A stretch of DNA of 64,000 bases from Schizochytrium sp. CCTCC M209059 (Eukaryota; Sar; Bigyra; Thraustochytrida; Thraustochytriidae): the NCBI GenBank assembly GCA_000818945.1, contig KN805379.1, positions 565,756-629,755 on the forward strand, given 5' to 3'. The position numbers and the translations under genes were made by a program. The number at the start of each line of letters is the position of its first letter. Position 1 is the stretch's first letter. Below are positions 20,747 through 31,300 of the stretch, piece after piece. Below the pieces are notes generated by a model. It was not told the DNA's origin. It searched no databases and worked only from the letters and a program-made list of their open reading frames with translations.

Positions 20747-22306
20747 ATGTTCTGCGGAGACGAGACCGCGGCCCTCGTGGGCGACTTGGGGTCGCGGACG
20801 TTCAAGTTTGGCTTCGCAGGCGAGGACTCGCCGAAAGGCTGGATCGTATCCGCCACGGGCTCCGCCACGGGCTCCGTCACGGGCACGGCGGCTGCCATGG
20901 ACGTCGAGGGCGAAGGCGCGGGTAGTAAACCAAGGTCGCTGGTTGGAGACTCTGCTTTGCAACATGCATGTGAAGACGTTGATGTTACCTGGGCGCGCAA
21001 GGATGGGAAGGTTCACAGCTGGGATGCTGTCGAGGATCTTTGGACACATGCCGTCTCGTATGGACTCAACTGTGACGCTCGCGAACATCCTATTCTCGCT
21101 GCAACCCCAACCTACGAGCCTGAAGCAGACCGGGCGAAGCTGGCCGAAATCTTGCTCGAGAAGCTGGAGAGCCCCGCCGTCTTCATGCCCCGGAGTGCCA
21201 TTCTTAGTGCTTTCTCCGTAGGACGCGCTACCTCGCTCGTTGTCGACATTGGCGCGGCTCGGTCTTGCGCATGCGCTGTGCACGACGGCTTTGTTGTCCG
21301 CAAGACAGTCCGCACTTCAAAGGTTGCGGGCGATTTTATTGACGAGCACCTCTTGCGTCTCCTCGAAACCAGCGTGCTCCCGCATGCACAGCAAGACGTC
21401 GCTAATGACGACTCGCAGGCCCAGAATCCCTCTTCTCATTCAACCTCCTCCACAAGTGCGGGCCGGGCGGGTGGCACAGGGGACAAGGCCGTGAACCCAG
21501 CAGCTTCATCATCATCATCATCGTCGTCCTCCTCGTCGTCGTCGTCGTCTTCTTCAGCACCCGCAGCAATGGCGCCAACATCATCCTCATCAAGTGTGTC
21601 TGTAACAACGCGTAGGAGCCCACGCCGGCTCATGGCTCCGTGTATGTTTCGTCGCAAGCTCCCAAGCGAAGAAGCCTCGCGCAAAATTGTCGTTCCAAAG
21701 TCTCGCGAGGAGCTTTCGCGAATTAAACCTTCTTTTGTGCGCATGCAACAGCTTCCCATCCTTACCGATTTGAAGGAAAATGTATGCCGAGTCTGGACAG
21801 AGGTGCCATTGGACGAAAGCAAGGCGGCAAAATACGCCGCAGTAGAGTATGAGCTTCCCGACGGGACCATTGTGTCTTTGGGCGCGGAGCGCTTTCGCAG
21901 CCCGGAGCTTCTTATGCGGCCACATTTAGATGTCGCCTATCTCAAGGAGAAAATCTCTGCCTCGGAACTCGAAAAGGAACCCATCTCCGTCCCGGAGGTC
22001 CTTCGCGATGCTTTGCAGAGCTCTCACGTCGATTTGCGAAGAGAGCTCGTTCAGCAAATTATGCTTGTTGGAGGTGGCGCCCTCGTGCCGGGGACGTTGG
22101 AACGACTCACCAAGGAGCTTGGTGTATGTCTGCCCAGCGCGCTCAAGCCGCGCTTTCTGTCTCCGGGCAAGTATGAGCGCTTGTTTAGCACCTTTACCGG
22201 AGGCAGCATTTTGGCTAGTCTTGGATCATTCCAGCAACTCTGGATTTCCAAGGCTGAGTATGAGGAGCACGGAGCTGCGATCGTCGCTTCGCGTTGTCGT
22301 CATTAG
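20747..22306 (+). CDS. ARP4: Actin-related protein 4 (ACTL6/BAF53 family)
   Basis: ARP4 is a nuclear actin-fold subunit of SWI/SNF, INO80 and NuA4-type chromatin complexes. The N-terminus GDETAALVGDLGSRTFKFGFAGED matches the ARP4 form of the first actin strand pair in the usual place. The C-terminus (VGGGALVPGTLERL, then GGSILASLGSFQQLWISK) is diagnostic of the actin fold and close to ARP4. The phosphate-binding loops are altered relative to actin (DLGSRT and DIGAARS), so ATP hydrolysis is doubtful. At 519 residues it is longer than typical because of a low-complexity insert of about 70 residues (about 215-285) rich in Ser, with a poly-Ser run coded by TCA/TCG. It runs divergently from RPB10. 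Confidence 0.88.
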   Translation: MFCGDETAALVGDLGSRTFKFGFAGEDSPKGWIVSATGSATGSVTGTAAAMDVEGEGAGSKPRSLVGDSALQHACEDVDVTWARKDGKVHSWDAVEDLWTHAVSYGLNCDAREHPILAATPTYEPEADRAKLAEILLEKLESPAVFMPRSAILSAFSVGRATSLVVDIGAARSCACAVHDGFVVRKTVRTSKVAGDFIDEHLLRLLETSVLPHAQQDVANDDSQAQNPSSHSTSSTSAGRAGGTGDKAVNPAASSSSSSSSSSSSSSSSSAPAAMAPTSSSSSVSVTTRRSPRRLMAPCMFRRKLPSEEASRKIVVPKSREELSRIKPSFVRMQQLPILTDLKENVCRVWTEVPLDESKAAKYAAVEYELPDGTIVSLGAERFRSPELLMRPHLDVAYLKEKISASELEKEPISVPEVLRDALQSSHVDLRRELVQQIMLVGGGALVPGTLERLTKELGVCLPSALKPRFLSPGKYERLFSTFTGGSILASLGSFQQLWISKAEYEEHGAAIVASRCRH

Positions 22307-22869
22307 CAATGTTATTTCATCGGCCGAGCATCTCTTTGCGTTTTGAAGTCAGCCATAGACGAATGCCTGGCGCTGGCTACCTGCACGAAGGTGCCTCTTT
22401 TCGCGTGTCTTTATAAAAAAACAAACAAATCTTATAGAAAAGCAATCGTTTCTAACTCAGGCTGATCATCTCCGTTCTTCGCTTCTCTTCTCTTCTCTTC
22501 TCTTCCCTTCTCTTCTCTGTCGTATATCTAATTCGGCTGGGCCTTGCGGCGGCACCAAGAAACAAAGGGACACATGTCAAGTGTCCATTCCATCAACGGA
22601 CAAAGAAACCTTCCTTTGGGTATTAACCAGATTTCATCATGAAAAGACAAGACCAGGGACAAGAAGACCAAGCAAAGCAAAGGAGAAGAAAGCAAAGCAG
22701 AGCAAAGGAGAGGAGAGGAGAGGAGAGGAAAGCAAAGCGCACTAAAAAGAAAAAGAACGAGAAGGCGAGCGCGCGTGCGCGCGCGCGCGCTCAGGTAGGC
22801 AGCCAGCCAATCAGGCGGGCAGTCAGGAATTCTCCCCTCGCAGAGCTTGATACCGCAAGGTCGCCCCCC
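22307..22869. other. Upstream region of SPAG17
   Basis: It contains a TCTCT array (about 22482-22520) and purine-rich AAAGC/GGAGA repeats (about 22655-22740). The SPAG17 frame is open back to an ATG at 22639, but that extension is Lys/Arg-rich and repeat-derived. Confidence 0.55.
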
Positions 22870-25800
22870 ATGACAACGCCGTCATGGAACTCGCTCGTGG
22901 TGCTCGTGGAGTGCTCCGTGAATCTCGGGTCCGCCAAGGTCTCACAAACGGCAAGTCGTGTGCGTGACTTGCTGCTTTTGGCCACACAGCGAGACGCAGA
23001 GGAGGCGGCGGCTCAAGCGACACCACGAGCCGCAGTAGCGGTCGCAGACAACAGCCTTTATGTCCTTGTCAAACGTGCGGACCTTGAAGCCAAGGGTGGC
23101 AGCGATCCCAAGTCCCTTGCTGCAACGCTCCGCCAACGCATCAAGCAGGACCGGATCAAAGGACTTGCTAAACGTCAGAAAGAGCAAGAAAAGAAACAGC
23201 CTCATGAAGACCAAGAAAGACCGGATTCCCAGGCGCTCGCTGTTGCTATGTCCGTCGAAAGCGAGCTTCAGATCGATGACACAATTCGTGTTGGACCCAG
23301 TGATGCCGACCTCGAGGCTGCGCGGACCGTGCTTGGCATCACCGATGAACAAGCAAAGCCAGACAAGATATACGTGCTCTCCGACTATCCTTCGAGCGCA
23401 GAGGAAGCTGCTTTCCTCATCGCAAGTTCAGCTGGGGAACAAGTCCTCGATGGTGTGCTGGAGCTCCGCGGACCGGTTCACGAGCCTTCTTACACGGCCC
23501 CCTCGCGAACAGACTCTCGGGCCGACTCTGAAGTGGATGCCAAGAGCTTCAGCTTTGGGCGGACAGATACTCTTGCATCGCTGGTCTCAGCGAATGGCAA
23601 AGGTGACAGCAATGATCCCAGCGCTTCGGTAGCCTCCCTTCCTCTTCTCTCTCTTCAATCGCTGAATCACACGGCAAGCCGTGTGAGTCTTGTCGATCCT
23701 TCTTCAGATGGCGGGTCTGGGCTGGTCGGGAGCGAATCTGCATCAACGTTGAGCGAGACCAGGTCCATCGTGGCTGACTCCCTGGCCCCTCCCTTTGACG
23801 GAACAGGACCTAATTTGTCGAATCCCGTTGTCAATGCTCTGCGCAAGGCGCGAGCAGAAGCCAAGGGCCCAGGATGGCGCGACCTTGTCTTTCTCGAGCT
23901 CGATGTGGCGCCTCGCGACATGACCAAAGCAGCCGACTTGTCTGCATATCGCCCGCTTACGCTGCTCACAAAGTTTGCAGAAATCACGCAGAGTCTTGCT
24001 TCGGAAAAGTTTCGCTTTCTCACCTATGTTGGTTTGTGTGAACACGTGAAAATTCCACGGGGTGCAAAGCCGATTCGAGAGGACGATTCGCTCATGATCT
24101 CGTACCGCTCTCTGAGTGCTACGCAGCCAATGCACTCCATTGCCGGCGTATTGCACGCCCTGGTGGGCGCCATTGCTGATGAGTCACTGAACATCATTGA
24201 ATCAACGAGCCTTGAGGACGCTGAACCTGACGAGACGCACTTTGTGAACTTTGGTGATCGCTGCGGTCTGCAGCTTGCTTCAAATCGTGAGGCAAATAGC
24301 AAAGCTCAACTTGCGCTTGAACATTCGCATTGGATGCTGACGCCCACACCCGGAGCGCGTGGGAGGCAGCACATGCCACGACGACCCGTTCTCGACGAGC
24401 AGGCGCGCCAGTTGCTCAATACGCAATTCAACACATTCCTTCCTTTGTCCTCTTCTCGCGAACAATTTATCCGTATCATCCAGCAGTTCGAGCGCATGCT
24501 TTCTGACGCAGATCCCCCCAGCGGTGTTCGTACCGATTGGGACTTTTCCGATTGGATTTGCATGCGAGAAATGGACGAAATCCGTGCTCCCCAGCAGCTT
24601 GGAGTGGCACTCGCTGAGGAACCGCTGGTATTGACGCAGTATATGGCACGCTATGACGTGCTTCTCGTTGCGCTCCATCGACGCACACCGCCAGGACGCC
24701 GTTGCAAGATCACACGCTCCGCCTTTGCCCATACGAACCTTCGACCCACGTTTTCGGAATGGCCCAACTTGGATCTTCGTCAGCGACCTTGCTTTTACGA
24801 TGTCGAAGCCGAGCCACTGCGCGCTCTTGAGCAGGAGTCGGAGCTCTTTTTCCCCTGCGATGGCTCAGTGATTCGTCTTGACACCGTTCTCGCGGGTAAC
24901 GGTCGCTCAAGCTGCTCCGTAGACCGGGACGGTCACCGTTTCGGGATGCGGCAGAACCCTGGCGCATCGAAACCCTCCTTTTTTGCTGCATTTGAGGAAG
25001 GCGGCTTTCTTGAAGTGCAGCAAGGGCCAGCATGGCCCAACAAACCTGACAAGCTCGATACCATGACCTCGGTGTACACCTGCGCAGACGGCTTGCGTTT
25101 AGAGCATTGCAGTAACGGCGAAATTCGGATGAGTTCACCGCGCTGGGAGAAACGGGAAATGTGCAGAGTCATTCGGGACCAAGGCACAGTTGTGTCATTT
25201 TTAAGCGACGGCAGCTCGCGAGTTCTCTTTGCTAGTGGAGATGTGATCATCTACCGTAAAGGGGAAGAGAGTGTCAAGATTCCAATGCACGACGATGGCA
25301 AGGCGAGAACGCGCATAGACTACGAATCGGACGCTACTGTTGTGGAGCGCATGCAGCGCCCTGAAGAAGGCAATGATCCGAAGATTGTGCAGGTGATGCT
25401 CATCCGTCACGTCGATGGAACACGACTTGTCTGTTACGAAGATGGAACGCGCATCCTCACGGCTACGAATGGCACTATTCGTGTCGAAGCGCCTGGTCTC
25501 GCGACCGTCAAGATTCATGCTGCTGCAGAAGCGACATGCTATGGGCATTCGGTGGGCGGTCGTGTCGATATCTCGCGTGGAGGACACGTGGTGCGTAGCA
25601 GCACCCTGGCGCCTGACGCAACTGTTGTACAGATTGAGTATGATACCAGAGTGACAGCCCACATCAATGGCCATCTGCGCGTCCTCAAGCCGGATGGAAC
25701 CACCGTGCACATCACCGACGAAGGCAAAGTTCTGTGGCGCTCATGGGACACGGCGCATGAAGCCTCCGAGGCGAAGAACCGTCGCCCAGACGAGGAGGAA

Positions 25801-26862
25801 AAGGACGACAGTATCGGCTGTTTTCGTTTCGATTGTGAAACCGGATCGTTGCACATGCAAGACAACGAGCGGAATACTTTTCATCTGACGAATGTCACAG
25901 ACGCTGCCAAGGTCACCAGCGACGTGATTCTCTCGGGCTCATTTGGCCCCGTTGAAGCTGTGATTAACCATGCGCTGCGGCCGAGGCTTTTCGTTCTCGA
26001 CGGCATTGGCGGCGGCCACGAGCTTTTGCAGACATCTGCGGTGGCCAGAGAGCGAATGCGCGCCGAGCGTGCTCATCGTGGAAGCTTCTTTGATGCAATC
26101 GCCGAAGAAGAAGAGAACGCGACCCTGAATGAGACTGAATTCGAGATCGAATGCCTCGAGCTTCGTCTTGCGAATGCGCCTCGCCAACTTAACGCAACAG
26201 ATGCGCTCGTTCCACGAATCGTTCACGTCGACGCTGAGGTTGCGCAATTTGAGCTTGCACGGGCGCAGGCCAAGACCGGAGAGCAACCTGCGCACATGGA
26301 GGAGAAGGAGATATTGCGCGTAGAGCCCGAGGACAAGGTGCTCTTGGACAGCATCAAGCGCGTCAACGCAGTCTCTGATGAGGAGCGACGTCTCGTGCTG
26401 CAGGCAGACGCTGCGTACACGGAGTGGCGTATCCAGATGGATGCGCTCGAGAATCGCTTTAATGTCGACGACTTGCGACCGGACGCTGCGAAAGCTGAAG
26501 AGCGGAAGATACAAGCAATCATTGCAAAGGAACGCAAACGCCTTGCAAAGGCAGCCGCGAAGAGACGCGCTGCAGATTCGAGCTTCAAGTCGTCGAAATC
26601 TTCTCTTTCACAGCAGCACGATGTGGCTGATCCTGTAACGCTCTTAGGTGCTGCTTCATTGCAAGACCCTACAATGGAGCCCGCAGCCCCTGGTGGTGAC
26701 GCGCAAGATACATTTATCTCGGAAGGAGAGGCCATGAATGACTCGCGGCAGGAGGACGAGTCCGAGGGTGGAGCGAGTTCGCCAAGTCGCAAGCCACGAC
26801 CGGCGCCTCGTGATGCCCCGCTTGCGGAAGGGCTCAAGTATTCCTTTTCTTTAACAGACTAA
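22870..26862 (+). CDS. SPAG17: SPAG17/PF6-like ciliary central-pair protein
   Basis: SPAG17 (PF6 in Chlamydomonas) builds the C1a projection of the axonemal central pair and is needed for normal flagellar beating. From the ATG at 22870 the product has 1330 residues. The middle and C-terminal parts carry the family's characteristic run of DG(T/S)-turn strands: QGTVVSFLSDGSSRVLFASGD, VDGTRLVCYEDGTRI, and KPDGTTVHITDEGKVLW, followed by PRLFVLDGIGGG.HELL. The N-terminal third begins with a helical block, then a Ser/Asp-rich linker. The last 250 residues are charged and helical and end in a disordered tail. The product is shorter than the animal proteins, mainly in the linkers. I chose this ATG because the upstream extension is simple-sequence Lys/Arg. 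Confidence 0.85.
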   Translation: MTTPSWNSLVVLVECSVNLGSAKVSQTASRVRDLLLLATQRDAEEAAAQATPRAAVAVADNSLYVLVKRADLEAKGGSDPKSLAATLRQRIKQDRIKGLAKRQKEQEKKQPHEDQERPDSQALAVAMSVESELQIDDTIRVGPSDADLEAARTVLGITDEQAKPDKIYVLSDYPSSAEEAAFLIASSAGEQVLDGVLELRGPVHEPSYTAPSRTDSRADSEVDAKSFSFGRTDTLASLVSANGKGDSNDPSASVASLPLLSLQSLNHTASRVSLVDPSSDGGSGLVGSESASTLSETRSIVADSLAPPFDGTGPNLSNPVVNALRKARAEAKGPGWRDLVFLELDVAPRDMTKAADLSAYRPLTLLTKFAEITQSLASEKFRFLTYVGLCEHVKIPRGAKPIREDDSLMISYRSLSATQPMHSIAGVLHALVGAIADESLNIIESTSLEDAEPDETHFVNFGDRCGLQLASNREANSKAQLALEHSHWMLTPTPGARGRQHMPRRPVLDEQARQLLNTQFNTFLPLSSSREQFIRIIQQFERMLSDADPPSGVRTDWDFSDWICMREMDEIRAPQQLGVALAEEPLVLTQYMARYDVLLVALHRRTPPGRRCKITRSAFAHTNLRPTFSEWPNLDLRQRPCFYDVEAEPLRALEQESELFFPCDGSVIRLDTVLAGNGRSSCSVDRDGHRFGMRQNPGASKPSFFAAFEEGGFLEVQQGPAWPNKPDKLDTMTSVYTCADGLRLEHCSNGEIRMSSPRWEKREMCRVIRDQGTVVSFLSDGSSRVLFASGDVIIYRKGEESVKIPMHDDGKARTRIDYESDATVVERMQRPEEGNDPKIVQVMLIRHVDGTRLVCYEDGTRILTATNGTIRVEAPGLATVKIHAAAEATCYGHSVGGRVDISRGGHVVRSSTLAPDATVVQIEYDTRVTAHINGHLRVLKPDGTTVHITDEGKVLWRSWDTAHEASEAKNRRPDEEEKDDSIGCFRFDCETGSLHMQDNERNTFHLTNVTDAAKVTSDVILSGSFGPVEAVINHALRPRLFVLDGIGGGHELLQTSAVARERMRAERAHRGSFFDAIAEEEENATLNETEFEIECLELRLANAPRQLNATDALVPRIVHVDAEVAQFELARAQAKTGEQPAHMEEKEILRVEPEDKVLLDSIKRVNAVSDEERRLVLQADAAYTEWRIQMDALENRFNVDDLRPDAAKAEERKIQAIIAKERKRLAKAAAKRRAADSSFKSSKSSLSQQHDVADPVTLLGAASLQDPTMEPAAPGGDAQDTFISEGEAMNDSRQEDESEGGASSPSRKPRPAPRDAPLAEGLKYSFSLTD

Positions 26863-27195
26863 AAAAATCTTGGTCTAGACCATGGAATATCAAAATGAGG
26901 GCCCAGGTCTAGGCCTAGAGACGTTTAAAAGGGAGAACAAAGAAAACATGAAGATGTGTAAGAGCCCCTCTCCCCCCCCTTTTGTCTTTTGCTGTTCGAA
27001 CATGGTCAGAGTCAGTCATTCGTCCATTTTTTTTTTAAAGAGTACACCTTGGTGCATGTATGGATGGATGGATAAAGGTCTGATGCTAAAATGAGGGAAA
27101 GTCGCGTCAGACCAAGTGAAGAGGAGCTACACGAAACGCGAAGTTACAGAGCAAGTGCAAGAGCGGGAGGGAGGGAGGTTGCACAGAGCAATGCT
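26863..27195. other. Convergent intergenic region
   Basis: The 3' ends of SPAG17 and GOS1 face each other. Near the SPAG17 stop are the palindromes GGTCTAGACC (26871-26880) and CTAGGCCTAG, plus a T-run and a short ATGG array. I see no gene. Confidence 0.6.
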
Positions 27196-27867
27196 TTACA
27201 GTCCCCAGCCAGCGAGCTCGTACCACAAGATGAGACAGACGCACACGGCAATGACGAGTGCGAGAATGGTGTTATCGCGAGTTCGCTTGTCCTGAATACG
27301 CTTGATGAGCGTGTTGATGCCAGGGACACGACGACCCATGTCCGCGAGGCGGTCTGTGGTGCCCATGAAGCGAGCACGCTGGCTGAGGAGTTCGCCATGT
27401 ACGGCGGATGCCTGATCGATAATGTTTCCTGCAGCATGTGTGGCGTTCTGAATAGAGTCCTGTTCCCTGATGAGCAGGGTCTCGGCATCTCGATCCGCAG
27501 AGCCTCCTGCGCGAGCACCATCGCGAGCCATGAACCGTTGCAGCGAGAGCGATTCGCGGCGGCTGTTGAGCTTCTTTCGGTTCATGCGAAAGGTGGATGT
27601 CTGGTCGCGCAGAATCTCCCTGAGGCGCTGGATCTGCGCTGTGCTGGTGGGCGGACGGTCCTGCGTCGTGCACGAGACGAGTTTGTCGATGGACTCATCC
27701 AGGTTCCTCAGCAGCGTCCCGATCTCCGTCTCCAGCGCGGCCTCCACCTCGCTCACGGCCTCGGGGTTGTTCGCGTCCACGTCAACCTTGACATACCTTG
27801 CCAGCGCGGACTCGAGCGCGTTCTCCTGCGCTTTGGCCGCGCGTCGCAGGTCCTTCCACGACTGCAT
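27196..27867 (-). CDS. GOS1: Golgi Qb-SNARE, GOS1/GOSR1 (GOS28)
   Basis: GOS1 is a SNARE for intra-Golgi and ER-to-Golgi vesicle fusion. The 223-residue product starts MQSWKDLRRAAKAQE, the family's N-terminal WKDLR motif. An Habc-type helical region follows. The SNARE motif includes LLIREQDSI and the central Gln in GELLSQRARF, then the C-terminal block RVPGINTLIKRIQDKRTRDN that precedes the anchor in GOS28 proteins. The last 20 residues are a hydrophobic tail anchor (TILALVIAVCVCLILWYELAG). The start at 27867 gives the usual length for the family; the open upstream extension is Arg/Gly-rich and does not fit. It is divergent from the GH92 gene. Confidence 0.93.
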   Translation of the reverse strand: MQSWKDLRRAAKAQENALESALARYVKVDVDANNPEAVSEVEAALETEIGTLLRNLDESIDKLVSCTTQDRPPTSTAQIQRLREILRDQTSTFRMNRKKLNSRRESLSLQRFMARDGARAGGSADRDAETLLIREQDSIQNATHAAGNIIDQASAVHGELLSQRARFMGTTDRLADMGRRVPGINTLIKRIQDKRTRDNTILALVIAVCVCLILWYELAGWGL

Positions 27868-28376
27868 CTCTCCCGCTGCTGCGCCGCTGCGCCGCCCGCC
27901 GGTCTCCGCCGCCCCGCCGCCCCGCGTGCAGCGCCGCGCCGCTGCTCTGGTCTCGATCGATCGCTCGATCAATCGACGTTCGATTCTGCGTTTCTGCTTC
28001 TTCTCGCCAAGTTAGTGAAAGTTGGTCGTGCCTGCCGCGCCGACCGGGCTATGGCGGCTGCGCAAGTGGAGCAAACCACGCGTGAAGTGGACCTTAAGCG
28101 GATACGCCACTTGGCGCCGCGACGCATTGCGACTCGCAGTCAGTCAGAAACGAGGAGCCGAGATTGCGGAGACGAAGCAGAACACCTTCTCTCTGACGCC
28201 CAGTCGCGGTAGCGCGACGCGGGGCGCGGCCGCCGTCGGTGGCGCTGCACGCCACGCCACGCCACGCGCCAGGGCGGAGACGCTAGTCGAGGTTGCGCGC
28301 GGCGCGTCCGGGTGGGTGCACGTCTTTTGGGCAGCGGAGAGGGGCAGTAAAGCAAGACTCCTGCTCACGCACGACG
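27868..28376. other. Divergent intergenic region
   Basis: It separates the divergent GOS1 and GH92 genes. It is GC-rich with a GATCGATC cluster near 27955-27975. I see no gene. Confidence 0.5.
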
Positions 28377-31300
28377 ATGTCGCAGGACCTGCACGCACCG
28401 ACGTCGCTCTCGTCGCTGCCGTCGACGGCGGCGGGCTCGCTGCCGCACGGACGGCGCTCTTCATCGCGGCCATGGCCAAGATCCCGTGCGGGAGACCGGA
28501 ATCGCGGTTCGTCGCGAGGGAAGCCCTTCCTGTCAAGGGTTCGTTTGTGGGCCGTTTGGCTCGCGCTTGTGCTCGTTGTGGCGTGGGTCTTTGGGGGCTG
28601 GTTACTCTTGTCCAATATTAAATGCGAGAATCGCTGCGACCAAGATGATACCTTTCTTCGGGCAGAGGCTGACACGAAAGCGATTCGTGAAACGGCCATG
28701 GTGAGCGCACGAGCGATGGTGGAACTCGAGCTTTCTGAGGCTACGAAAACGGTAGCCCGCCTCGAAGCAGAGCGCGACAAGGCGCTTGACGAAGCAGCAG
28801 AAGCGCGGCGGGCAGCTGACGCCACCTTACTTTCTGCAAAGGCTTCCGAGGTCAAGCTAAGGACAGAAAGAGATGAGGCCCTTGCAAGAGCTACGAACGC
28901 GGAGCGCTTGGCGGCAGCAAGGTCATCTCAAACCAGCGATGCTGTGCCGGACGTCTCGACGCCAAAACCGCGCTTGCGGCACGGAGACAGCTCTGGCCGA
29001 TCCGAAGTAGTAGCTGCAGGCTCGCAGGCGTCAAGTTCGAAGTTTAACACTTTGGAGTCTGGGACGTTGAGCACGGCGCAGCACTCGGCACAGCAGGCAG
29101 GGTGGCAAGCACACAAGACAGCTTTGGGCAAGTCGCCTGTCGAAGTGGTGGACATTCTGCGTGGCACGGACAATAAGAGCTGGAGGTCGAACAGTCGTGG
29201 CAACGCGCTTCCTCTTGTCTCGCGGCCTTTTGGTATGACGCATTGGGCCCTGACTAATACAATCAATGGTCGGGAAGCGTGGTTCTTCAACCCATACAAG
29301 CAAAGCTTTGCCGGAATTCGCTGTACTCACCAACCATCGCCATGGATTGGAGACTATGGTTTCTTTGACGTGAGACCTATGTGGCAAAGGGCGCCGTACA
29401 AGGACGGTAGCAAGCCTCGAACATATGACAGACAGGGGGCAATCATGTTGCCGCACTACATGTCGGTGAAAGTGACCTCTGACTGCGTTGGTCAGGATTG
29501 TGTGAGCGTGGAGCTTGCCGTGACTGAACGTGCAGCAATCTTCCGCTTCGGATACCCTTCGGGCGGGGAGGCGCCAGGCATCGACTTTAACTACCTTAGC
29601 AACCTCCGCCCTGCCGATGCTGGGCCAGAGAAAAGATCGGCGGGTAATGAGGGTCACGTGGTACGATTTACCGCGTATTCCACAGAGCACTCCGTTTTTG
29701 ACGCCCCTGCTCTCATGAAGCATCACGTGTATGCAGAGATTGTGGCAGAAGACGAAACTCTTGACATGAAGCTGGACACGACAACACATCGCGTTTATTG
29801 GAATCTCGTGCATGGCAAGCGCACCAAGGTGCTTTTGCGCGTGGGTACCTCGTTCATCTCTGCCAAGCAGGCTCGTTTGAATCTTGGGCGAGAGCTAGGT
29901 GCCAGTCCAGGATGGGATGCAGCGCAGTTTGACCGCATTCGCGAGGAAGGCGCAGCCCGGTGGAACGAGTTGCTCGGTCGCGTGCAGGTGACTGCAGATT
30001 CGCACGATGAGCTCGTTGCAGCGGAAGAGACATTGTATTCGTGCTTGTATCGTGGCCTCCTTTTCCCAAGACCGTTGACCGAGGTGGACGAGAACGGAAA
30101 AGAACGTCATTGGAGCCCGTATCAGCCAATGCACTTTTTCGAAGGGCCCATCTCCACCGACTCGGGCTTTTGGGATGCTTATCGTGCGCAGTACCCAATG
30201 CTGCACCTAATTTACCCAGACCTCATCGTGGACATTATGGAGGGATGGGTGAATGCTCTCCGCGAGGATCCGAACCGTATGCTCACGCAGTGGGCGTCGC
30301 CGGGGCGCGTCGGATCGATGGAGGGCTCAATGGGTGAGGTAAGCCTCGCAGAAGGCATCGTGAATGGCGCACTATCGGCCAAGAGCCAAGTTGACGCAAT
30401 GGACTACATTAAGCGTTCTGCGACCGATGAACATGTGCCGAATGGACGCAATTTTCTCCAAGAGTACGATCGTCTTGGTTTTGTGCCGTATGATCACCGA
30501 CGCGGGGGCACTGTTTCCCTCTCGCTCAACTACTACCTGTCGGATGGTGTAGGTTCCATTCTTGCCGAAGCAAGAGGCGACAAGGTGCTTGCTCAGCGGC
30601 TGAAAAAGCGCTCAAAGAACTGGCGTAATCTGTGGGACCCACAGACCAAATTTTTCCGCCCCAAAAGAGCGTCAGGGAACTTTGTGGATCCTTTTAAAAG
30701 CAACGAGTGGATGGGCCCGTACACGGAGGGTGGTCCGTGGCAGTACCGATTTTACGTTCCGCATGATCCCAAGGGATTGCGCGAAGCGTACGAGGATGCT
30801 GATCCCGCAGGTCCCGAGCAACCGTCTCGGCTATGCCAAGTACTATTGGATGCAATGACGCGGCGCGGAAGTGTTACGAACCGAGATAAGATCCACGAAA
30901 TGAATGAGATGCTGCAGCATTCGTTTGGCGAGTACGCTCACAATAATCAGCCGGTGCACCATGTTTTGTACATGTTTGCACACGCAGGTTGTCCGTTAGA
31001 CGGACAACGATACATTCACCACACGCTTCGCACGCAATACGGCGATTTTGGCTACGCCGGTGACGAGGACAATGGAGAGATGAGTTCCTGGTTTGTGCTG
31101 TCTTCAATTGGGTTGTATGCATTGGTTCCTGGTTCGGGCAAGTATCAAGTAGGAGCTCCGCCGTTGTACCGAACTGTCACAATTGATCGTCCAGCAGTGG
31201 ACAAACTGGGACGTGCAGCTGGCAAGCTTACGATCCGACGCGAGGTAGAAGCAACAACGACACCACTCAAGGATTTTACGCCGTCAACACGCGGTAGCTG

